Positions 25,698-33,144 of a DNA stretch of 64,000 nucleotides are shown in pieces (the stretch's first letter is position 1; the number at the start of each line of letters is the position of its first letter). A model generated the notes under the pieces. It had not been told where the DNA came from. It searched no databases and saw only the letters and a program-made list of their open reading frames with translations. This stretch comes from Mesorhizobium sp. M3A.F.Ca.ET.080.04.2.1 (GTDB taxonomy: Bacteria > Pseudomonadota > Alphaproteobacteria > Rhizobiales > Rhizobiaceae): the NCBI RefSeq assembly GCF_003952525.1, contig NZ_CP034451.1, forward strand, positions 1,984,001 through 2,048,000. Direction: 5' to 3'. The position numbers and the translations under genes were made by a program.

Positions 25698-28600
25698 ATG
25701 ATGCGCTGGGTGCTGCGGATATTCAGCGTTCTCGCGCTGGCCGGTTTCACGGCGGCGGTCTGGTATGCCGGACCGCTGATCCGCTTTGCCGATAGCCGTC
25801 CGCTCGGGCCCGCCTGGCTGAGGGCTGCGATCATCGCTGTGAGCGTTGCTCTCCTCGCGCTTGTCTACGGCCTGGGCTTCTGGCGCAGGCACAAGGCGCA
25901 AAGGGCGCTCGAAACGGCGATCGTCCGCAGCGACGAACGCAGCGACGATGCGCAGGTGCTCGAGGCACGCATGAGCGAAGCCATCGCGACGCTCAAGCGG
26001 TCGAGCGGCAAGCGCAATTTCCTCTACGATATCCCCTGGTACATCGTCATCGGCCCGCCCGGCGCCGGCAAGACGACCGCGCTGGTCAAGTCCGGGCTGA
26101 ATTTCCCACTCGCGGGCTCCGGCACTGCCCAGCCGGTGGCCGGCGTCGGCGGCACCCGCTCCTGCGACTGGTGGTTCACCGATGAGGCGGTGCTGATCGA
26201 CACGGCCGGCCGCTATACGACACAGGATTCGGACGCCCAGCGCGACAAGGCGAGCTGGCTCGCTTTCCTCGCCCTGCTCAAGAGATACCGCACAAGGCAG
26301 CCGATCAACGGCGTCATCCTCGCCATCAGCATCGCCGACCTCATCGGCTTCGATGATCAGCAGCTCGACGCGCATATTGTCGAGATCCGCAGCCGGCTGC
26401 GCGAGCTCCACGAGACGCTGAAGATCCAGTTCCCGGTCTACCTGCTCTTCACCAAGGCGGACCTCATCGCCGGCTTCATGGACTATTTCGGCGATTGCGA
26501 CGAGGCGCGCAGGCGCAAGGTGTGGGGCGCGACTTTCCAGACCACCGACCGCAACAGGAACATGGTCGGCGAGACGCCGGCGGAATTCGATGCTCTGGCA
26601 AGACGCCTGACGGAGGAGATGGCCGACCGGCTGCAGGACGAGGCCGACCCGGTCGCGCGCATATCGATCTTCGGCTTCCCGGCGCAGTTCGGCGCGCTGC
26701 GGAGCCGCGTGGCGCGTTTCGTCGGCAGCCTGTTCGATCCGTCGCGATCTCATGTCAATGTCAGCCTGCGTGGGTTCTATTTCTCCTCAGGGACCCAGGA
26801 AGGAACGCCGATCGATCAGGTGCTGGGCGCAATCGGCCGCAGCTTCGGCGCCGCGTCCCAGGCGCAGCTTTCCGGAACCGGAAAGAGCTTCTTCCTGCAT
26901 GACCTTCTGGCCGAGGTGATCTTTCCGGAATCAGACTGGGTTTCCTATGATCGAAGCGCTAAGCGGCGGGCGTCGATCGCCCGCTATGGCGGCCTCGCCG
27001 CGATCGCGCTGGCGGCCGTGGCTGCGCTCGGCGCATTCGGTCTCAGCCTCACGGCCAACCGCTCGCTCATTGATGCCACAAGACAGGCAATGGCGCAGTA
27101 CCGCCAGAACGCGGATTCCCTGCTCAAGAGCACGACGGTAACCGATGTCGACCTCGAGAACGTCATCGGCCCGCTCGACCAGCTGCGCAACCTGCCAGCC
27201 GGATTCGAGACCGCCGGTGAGCCGGCGCCGGTCCAGGCGACCTTCGGGCTCGGCCAGCGGGAGAGGCTCCTGTCGGCCGGCAAAACGGCCTACCGCCAAG
27301 CGCTGGAGCGAAGCTTCCGCTCGCGGCTGCTGGTTCAGGCCGAGCGGACGATCCAGGCCAAGATGGCCGACCCTATCGCGCTCTATGAGCCGCTCAAGAT
27401 CTACCTGATGCTGGGCGGCAAGGCGCCGAAGGTGGATGACGAGCTGATCGTGTCCTGGATGAAGCAGGACTGGGAGGAGAACCGCTATCCGGGCGAAAAC
27501 AATCGCGAGGGCCGCGCCCAGCTCGAAAAGCACCTGCGCGCCATGCTCGCACTCGATGACGCCTATGATCCGGTCTTCGAGCTCAACCAGCCATTGGTCG
27601 AGGCCGCGCAACGCTCGCTCGGGCGCATGAGCGTCGCCGACCGCGCCTCGGCCTTGATCAAGTCGGCGGTCTACAGTGCCAAGCTGACGGATTTTTCGGT
27701 TTCCACGGAAGCCGGCCCCGAGGCGAAGCTTTTGTTCGAACGCATCGATGGCAGCGAGCTTTCCGACCTTCGCGTCCCCGGCCTCTATACCCGGGCCGGC
27801 TTCAATGGCTTCTACCTCCAGCAGTTGTCGCGCATGGCGCAGATGCTGGTCGACGACCAGTGGGTGCTCGGCGGCGGCGGCGAGCAAGGCAGCATCGATC
27901 AGGACCTGCCCAAGCTCGGTCCCGAGCTCCTCGACCGCTACGGCAAGGAATTCGCCATCGCATGGAACGGCGTTCTCGACCAACTGAGGTTCAAGGCGAT
28001 GCTGAAGGACCAGCCGCAATATATCGCGCTTTCCGCCGCCGCGTCGGCCGACTCGCCGATAGACCGGCTGTTTGCGGCTGTCGCCGGCGAAACCGCCTTG
28101 ACCAGGGACGCTGCTGCCGGAGCAGGCGAGGCAGGAACGGCCGATCAGGATCCGGCCAGCATGGCCAAGGGTCTCGCACGCATCGGCCTGCAGATTGCTG
28201 GCGGCAAGTCGCAGGGCCGTGCCGGCACGGCTTCGTCCGGCGGGCAGAACGCCGGCGCCAATGTGGAGGCTCAGTTCAGGCCTTTCCAGGCTTTGGTGAG
28301 CGGTTCCGCCGGACGCCGGCCGATCGATGCGCTGACGCAGAATTTCCGCGACATCTACCAGAGCCTGAAGCTTGCGGCGGATGTCCCCTCGCAGACGGAG
28401 CGCGTCAACGCGAACCTGCAATTGCAGATTTCGACGCTGCGCGCCAATTCCTCGCGCCTGCCCAAGCAGCTTGCGCGAATGGTCAACGCGGCCGCGGACG
28501 AGTTGGAGGGCAATGTCGCCGAAACCTCGGTCGCCAACCTCAACCAGAGCCTGGATCAGACCGTCACGCGCCCCTGCGAGGAGGTTGTCAACGGCCGCTA

Positions 28601-29234
28601 CCCGTTCGCCGGCGACAGCACGGAAGAAATATCCATGGCCGACTTTGCCAAGCTGTTCGCGCCGGGCGGCCTGATGGACCGGTTCTTCGCCCGCAACCTT
28701 GCGCCGCTGATCGACATGACCGGCCAGGACTGGACATGGAAGCAGGATGCCCGCGCCGGCCGCGACCTTGCCAAGTCGACCCTGAAAGCGTTCCAGTCGG
28801 CGGCGGAGATCCGCGGCGCCTTCTTCCCATCGGGCGGATCGACACCGTCGGTCAGCATCACCTTCACGCCATTCTCGCTGAACAGCGAGGCCGACAGCGC
28901 GGTGCTCGACATCGATGGCCAGACGGTCCAGAGCAGCCAGGCCGGCAACGCGCCGCGCACGGTGATATGGCCGAACGGAACCGCTTCGGCATCGGCAAGC
29001 CTCAGCCTGGTCCCGGAGATGCCCGGCCGCGAGTCCGCTCTCAAGTTCGAGGGGCCGTGGGCGCTCAAGCGGCTCCTGGACAAGGGGGCCATCGCCCCGA
29101 GCAATGACGGGAAGGAGCAGGTGCGCTTCGTGATCGGCGGACGGGACGTCTCCTACACGATGCAGGCGGGGTCGTCGGCCAACCCGTTCCTGCTCCCCGC
29201 GCTTTCAGGCTTCAGCTGTCCGAAGGCGTTCTGA
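25698..29234 (+). CDS. TssM (IcmF), copy 2
   Basis: The 1178-residue protein has the full IcmF layout: two N-terminal membrane helices, a P-loop domain with Walker A GPPGAGKTTALVKSG near residue 118 and DTAGRYTTQDSD near 170, a third helix near 428-450, then the periplasmic domain. Local identity to copy 1 is high around the P-loop (GVGGTR-x-CDW, LTKADLI or FTKADLI) and low in the periplasmic half, so duplication is old or one copy was acquired. A dedicated tssJ is not adjacent. The family-typical cysteine in SGFSCPKAF closes the protein, as CPPQI does in copy 1. Confidence 0.95.
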   Translation: MMRWVLRIFSVLALAGFTAAVWYAGPLIRFADSRPLGPAWLRAAIIAVSVALLALVYGLGFWRRHKAQRALETAIVRSDERSDDAQVLEARMSEAIATLKRSSGKRNFLYDIPWYIVIGPPGAGKTTALVKSGLNFPLAGSGTAQPVAGVGGTRSCDWWFTDEAVLIDTAGRYTTQDSDAQRDKASWLAFLALLKRYRTRQPINGVILAISIADLIGFDDQQLDAHIVEIRSRLRELHETLKIQFPVYLLFTKADLIAGFMDYFGDCDEARRRKVWGATFQTTDRNRNMVGETPAEFDALARRLTEEMADRLQDEADPVARISIFGFPAQFGALRSRVARFVGSLFDPSRSHVNVSLRGFYFSSGTQEGTPIDQVLGAIGRSFGAASQAQLSGTGKSFFLHDLLAEVIFPESDWVSYDRSAKRRASIARYGGLAAIALAAVAALGAFGLSLTANRSLIDATRQAMAQYRQNADSLLKSTTVTDVDLENVIGPLDQLRNLPAGFETAGEPAPVQATFGLGQRERLLSAGKTAYRQALERSFRSRLLVQAERTIQAKMADPIALYEPLKIYLMLGGKAPKVDDELIVSWMKQDWEENRYPGENNREGRAQLEKHLRAMLALDDAYDPVFELNQPLVEAAQRSLGRMSVADRASALIKSAVYSAKLTDFSVSTEAGPEAKLLFERIDGSELSDLRVPGLYTRAGFNGFYLQQLSRMAQMLVDDQWVLGGGGEQGSIDQDLPKLGPELLDRYGKEFAIAWNGVLDQLRFKAMLKDQPQYIALSAAASADSPIDRLFAAVAGETALTRDAAAGAGEAGTADQDPASMAKGLARIGLQIAGGKSQGRAGTASSGGQNAGANVEAQFRPFQALVSGSAGRRPIDALTQNFRDIYQSLKLAADVPSQTERVNANLQLQISTLRANSSRLPKQLARMVNAAADELEGNVAETSVANLNQSLDQTVTRPCEEVVNGRYPFAGDSTEEISMADFAKLFAPGGLMDRFFARNLAPLIDMTGQDWTWKQDARAGRDLAKSTLKAFQSAAEIRGAFFPSGGSTPSVSITFTPFSLNSEADSAVLDIDGQTVQSSQAGNAPRTVIWPNGTASASASLSLVPEMPGRESALKFEGPWALKRLLDKGAIAPSNDGKEQVRFVIGGRDVSYTMQAGSSANPFLLPALSGFSCPKAF

Positions 29235-29351
29235 GATGGCCAGTCCAGGTCTTCATTTCGGTACTCTAATTTTTGCGCTTGTGGCAAAGTGGCAAGGGCA
29301 AGTGGCCCGTGGGTCGGCACAGAGGGCGTTCGAGAAGCGCTTGGTGGCAAA

Positions 29352-30128
29352 GTGAGCACTGTCGCCCTTCCGATCGAAAGCTTCGGCGTCAGCCACAAGG
29401 GCTGTGTCCGCGACCACAACGAGGACAACTACCTGGTGGAGCCACAGACCGGACTGTGGGTGGTGGCCGACGGTATGGGCGGGCATGAGGCGGGTGAAGT
29501 CGCTTCGGCCAGCATCGTCGACCACCTGGCAACGATCGGCATCGCAAGCTCGGCACCGGACCTTCGCGCCCGCTTCGAGGACCGACTGAGCCGCGCCAAT
29601 GCCGAGATCCGCAACATATCGCGATCGCGCGGCATCACCATCGGGTCCACCTTCGCCGCCCTGCTCGCCATGGACGGGCGCTTCGCAGGCTTATGGGCCG
29701 GCGACAGCCGCATCTACCTGGTCCGCAACGGTGCGATCGCACAGATTTCGAAGGACCATACGGAAGTCCAGGAGCTTCTCGATCGCGGCATGATCAGCGA
29801 TGAGGAAGCGCTCACCTGGCCGCGCCGCAACGTGATCACCCATGCGGTGGGCGTCAGCGACGAATTGGTCATCGATTTCCAGCAAGGCGAGCTGTTGCCG
29901 GGAGATGTCTTCGTGCTGAGCACGGACGGGCTGACGGCGCATGTCAGCGATGCCGAGATCGAAGCGGCGGTGAAAACCGTTCCGGCAAAGGCGGTCTGCC
30001 AGAACCTGCTGGACATGGTGCTGGCGCGCGGCGGAACGGACAATGTCACCATCGTGCTGGTGAAGATTGGCGACGGTCGCAACGGATCGCTCCATGCGGA
30101 TCAGTCCGGGCAGAGGGCTGAACGATGA
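29352..30128 (+). CDS. pppA: PppA, PP2C-type Ser/Thr phosphatase of the T6SS
   Basis: PppA removes the phosphates added by PpkA and resets the T6SS. All PP2C metal-binding and core motifs are present: VRDHNEDNY, WVVADGMGGHEAGEVAS, GSTFAALLAMDGRFAGLWAG, DSRIYLVRNG, LSTDGLTAHV and GGTDNVTIVL. I chose the GTG giving STVALPIESFGVSHKG because it lies just before the conserved start of the domain; an in-frame GTG 63 bases earlier would add 21 residues. The stop overlaps the ppkA start (ATGA). Confidence 0.93.
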   Translation: MSTVALPIESFGVSHKGCVRDHNEDNYLVEPQTGLWVVADGMGGHEAGEVASASIVDHLATIGIASSAPDLRARFEDRLSRANAEIRNISRSRGITIGSTFAALLAMDGRFAGLWAGDSRIYLVRNGAIAQISKDHTEVQELLDRGMISDEEALTWPRRNVITHAVGVSDELVIDFQQGELLPGDVFVLSTDGLTAHVSDAEIEAAVKTVPAKAVCQNLLDMVLARGGTDNVTIVLVKIGDGRNGSLHADQSGQRAER

Positions 30129-32635
30129 GCGACGACGACAGGACGCGGATATCGGGAGGCCCACCCAACACCGGGGTGGGCACGCAGCTCAGCGGAATCT
30201 ACGAGCTCGACGAGCGCATCGCTTCCGGCGGCATGGGCGAAGTCTACCGCGGCCACAACATCCAGACCGGCGACCATGTGGCGATCAAGATCGTGCTGCC
30301 GGAATTCGCACGCGACCAGACGATCCTGTCCTTGTTCCGCAAGGAGGCGTCGATCCTCAATCATCTGTCGCACGACGCCGTTGTCCGATACCACGTCTTC
30401 ACCGTCGATGCCGGGATCGGCAGGCCCTATCTGGCGATGGAATTCGTCGACGGCCAGTCGCTGTTCGATGTCCTGCGACGCGGACCTATGCCGGCGGAAG
30501 ACGTGCGCAGGCTTTGCCATCGCCTCGCATCCGGCCTCAGCGCCGTGCACCAGGCAGGCGCCATCCACCGCGACCTGTCCCCGGACAACATCATCCTGCC
30601 AGGCGGGCGCGTGGAGCGCGCCAAGATCGTGGACTTCGGCATCGCGCGATCGGCAACGGTCGGCGGCGAGACTTTGATCGGCGGCCGGTTTGCCGGGAAG
30701 TACAATTACGTGTCGCCCGAGCAGCTCGGGCTCTATGGCGGCGAGGTCAGCGAGCAGTCCGACATCTACAGTTTGGGGCTGGTGCTTGCCGCTGCGCTGC
30801 GCGGGAAGCCGATCGACATGAGCGGCTCGCAATACGAGGTCATCGAGAAGCGCCGATCGGTGCCCGACCTGTCGGATATCGATCCCCACTTCCGGGACCT
30901 TATTGACGCGATGCTGCAGCCGGATCCGCGCGACCGGCCAGCCAGCATGGCAGAAATCGCCAGGGCGACGCGCGGCGAAGACGACGACGCCACATTGCCG
31001 CCGCCGGCATCTTTCGGATCGCGCGAGCGCTCGGGCCTGCCGAGGGCAGGCTGGACCGCCGCGCCGCAGTCCAACGTTCATCCGCAGCCTTCCGCAACTT
31101 CCGGCGAACAGCCCTTCGTCCAGCATGTGCGGCCGGCGCACCTGTCAGAATCGCGGCCTGCGGCGGCATCTCCGCGCGCGGCCAAGCCCGCGGTTACCCC
31201 GCAAGGGAAGCCATCCAGAACCCCAATCCTCGCGATAGGCAGCGTGGTGGCACTGGCCGTGGTGACCGCGGCCGGTCTTTATGTCTCGGGCGTCCTGGGG
31301 CCTTCGCCGCCAATCGTGGTGAAGGCCCCGTCGCCGGTGCCAAAGCCGGTGCCGAAGCCCAAGGCGGAGAAACCCAAGCCTCAGCCGGAGACGCCGAGTC
31401 CCGACGATACGGCCACCAATGAGCCGGCCAAGCCTGCTCCACCGGTTCAACCGCAACCAGACGGCGGCACGCCACCGGCCAGCAAGCAGCCGACAGCCGT
31501 GCCGGACCAGGAGCCGAAGCCGCCGCTGCCCGCTGAAACGACCAAGCCCCGGCAGCCGCAGCCAGTCGAGGTTCAGCAACCCGCGCAGAAAGCGGCCCCG
31601 GCTACCCAACCGCAAAGCGTCACCGGCGACGAGCAGACGGCGGCTCCGCCGACCATCAAGCCCATCCCGATATCACCGCCCGCCAGGACGCCGCCACCCG
31701 CGCTTCAGCCCGATACGGTCGTGACCGATCACAAGGGCCCGGCATCGCCGCCGGGCAAGACCGCTCCCGCCCCGCCGCCGATCCAGAAGCCCGCCCCGCC
31801 GCCTGCCGTTCAGCCGGAGGTCGTCCAGAACCAGAAGACCACCCCGCCAGCCGGCCAGCCGACAGAGCCCGAGGCGCCGGCACCAAGCTTGCCGAAAACG
31901 CCGACTTTGCCGGCGCAGCCGCCGACGGCTGAACCGGACAAGCCGGACGTCGCCATCAATCTGCCAAAGCCGACTACACCGCCGCCAGCAAAGCCCGCCG
32001 GGGAGTTGGCCGAGCGTGCCTCGTGGGTGCGCGACTACAATGGCGGCAACTGTTTCTATGCGACCGTGACATCGGCTGCCGACAGGGCCGCAGCAATCGA
32101 GGGGTTCGGGACGGCCGTCCAACCCTTCGAGCAGATGCTCGGCGACTTCCAGGCACGGTTCCATCTCGAGCCGGACATCAGCGTGCGGCTCATCACCCCT
32201 TCCCAGTGCGGCGTGCCGACATTGCTGCGCTTTCTCGGCCGGAGCGGTGCCGAGAGTCCTGAACTCGTTCTCGACCGCACGTCGGTGCCCGACGGCTCGC
32301 CGATCAGCGGCACACTGATCACGCGCGCCGGGCTCATCTCCAACGTTTTGCTGATCAATCACAGCGGCATCGCGTTCAACCTCGATGACCGTATGGTGCC
32401 GCAGCCGGACAAGGCGACGTTCAACATCCCGATCGACCTCGCTGCCGCGGACAAGGCGGCCGGCAAGGCTTTGCCCCAGGTGATGCTGGTCATCACAGGG
32501 CCTCAGGATTTACAGGCCGCGATGTTCTCGGGACCGACCCCAGCCTCGGAATTGCTGCCCAAGCTCCTCAAGGAGATCCAAGCCCGCGGCCCCGGCTTCT
32601 CCGCCACCGCCAAGTATTTCCAGCTCGGCGGATAA
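30125..32635 (+). CDS. ppkA: PpkA, membrane Ser/Thr kinase of the T6SS
   Basis: The kinase domain (about residues 25-285) has a Gly-rich loop (IASGGMGEVYRG), the VAIK lysine, catalytic HRDLSPDN, DFGIARS and SPEQL, so it should be active. One membrane helix follows near 370-390. The periplasmic part has a very Pro/Lys/Gln-rich linker of about 240 residues and a C-terminal domain of about 200 residues that I do not recognise, possibly a sensor. Residues 1-12 contain DRTRI, resembling motifs in both TssL proteins and a possible autophosphorylation site. PpkA-type kinases trigger T6SS assembly through Fha; its coupling with pppA supports this. Confidence 0.94.
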   Translation: MSDDDRTRISGGPPNTGVGTQLSGIYELDERIASGGMGEVYRGHNIQTGDHVAIKIVLPEFARDQTILSLFRKEASILNHLSHDAVVRYHVFTVDAGIGRPYLAMEFVDGQSLFDVLRRGPMPAEDVRRLCHRLASGLSAVHQAGAIHRDLSPDNIILPGGRVERAKIVDFGIARSATVGGETLIGGRFAGKYNYVSPEQLGLYGGEVSEQSDIYSLGLVLAAALRGKPIDMSGSQYEVIEKRRSVPDLSDIDPHFRDLIDAMLQPDPRDRPASMAEIARATRGEDDDATLPPPASFGSRERSGLPRAGWTAAPQSNVHPQPSATSGEQPFVQHVRPAHLSESRPAAASPRAAKPAVTPQGKPSRTPILAIGSVVALAVVTAAGLYVSGVLGPSPPIVVKAPSPVPKPVPKPKAEKPKPQPETPSPDDTATNEPAKPAPPVQPQPDGGTPPASKQPTAVPDQEPKPPLPAETTKPRQPQPVEVQQPAQKAAPATQPQSVTGDEQTAAPPTIKPIPISPPARTPPPALQPDTVVTDHKGPASPPGKTAPAPPPIQKPAPPPAVQPEVVQNQKTTPPAGQPTEPEAPAPSLPKTPTLPAQPPTAEPDKPDVAINLPKPTTPPPAKPAGELAERASWVRDYNGGNCFYATVTSAADRAAAIEGFGTAVQPFEQMLGDFQARFHLEPDISVRLITPSQCGVPTLLRFLGRSGAESPELVLDRTSVPDGSPISGTLITRAGLISNVLLINHSGIAFNLDDRMVPQPDKATFNIPIDLAAADKAAGKALPQVMLVITGPQDLQAAMFSGPTPASELLPKLLKEIQARGPGFSATAKYFQLGG

Positions 32636-32646
32636 TACGGACGCCG

Positions 32647-33144
32647 ATGGGTCTCCGCCGCTCGCCCTTTTCCCTCCCGGCCCAACCAGGCAAGGGGCGC
32701 GGCTGGCGTTCGAACCTGTCTGACCTACGGCGCCGGAGACTGGCCGGGCTGCTTGGCGCAGCATTGTTCTTCACCCTACCCGTCGGCAAGGCGCATGCCG
32801 AGTTCACCGTCTGCAACCAGACGCTCGACGTCGTCAATCTCGCCGTCGGACAGAAGGTCGACAATGCCGACCAGACCGACGGCTGGTGGACGATCGGCGC
32901 CAACCAGTGCGTGAATGTCATCCGCGAGGAACTGGCCAACCGCTACATCTACATCTACGCGACCGACGTCTTCGGCCACGCGATCCTGAACGGCTCGATC
33001 GAGATGTGCATCGACAGGCGCCGCTTCTCGATACGCGGCATCGATGAATGCTGGCAGCGCGGTCATATCGCGGCCCGCTTCGTCGAAGTCGACACGCTCG
33101 AGCAGGTGCGCTGGACGTACTTCCTAACCGGAAACAGCCCGTGA
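32647..33144 (+). CDS. DUF1036 periplasmic protein
   Basis: The protein (165 residues) has a basic leader and a hydrophobic stretch ending in PVGKAHA, a good signal-peptidase site near residue 50. The mature part reads FTVCNQTLDVVNLAVG, WWTIGANQCVNV and YIYIYATDVFG, typical of DUF1036, with four cysteines that could form disulfides. The family is common in alphaproteobacteria and its function is unknown to me. Placement between ppkA and the peptidoglycan hydrolase gene, with a GTGA overlap to the latter, suggests an envelope role in the second T6SS operon. Confidence 0.82.
   Translation: MGLRRSPFSLPAQPGKGRGWRSNLSDLRRRRLAGLLGAALFFTLPVGKAHAEFTVCNQTLDVVNLAVGQKVDNADQTDGWWTIGANQCVNVIREELANRYIYIYATDVFGHAILNGSIEMCIDRRRFSIRGIDECWQRGHIAARFVEVDTLEQVRWTYFLTGNSP

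Noticed and set aside
26931..28421. 496-codon open frame on the minus strand
   Set aside because: Antisense to the second tssM gene and without any recognisable motif.
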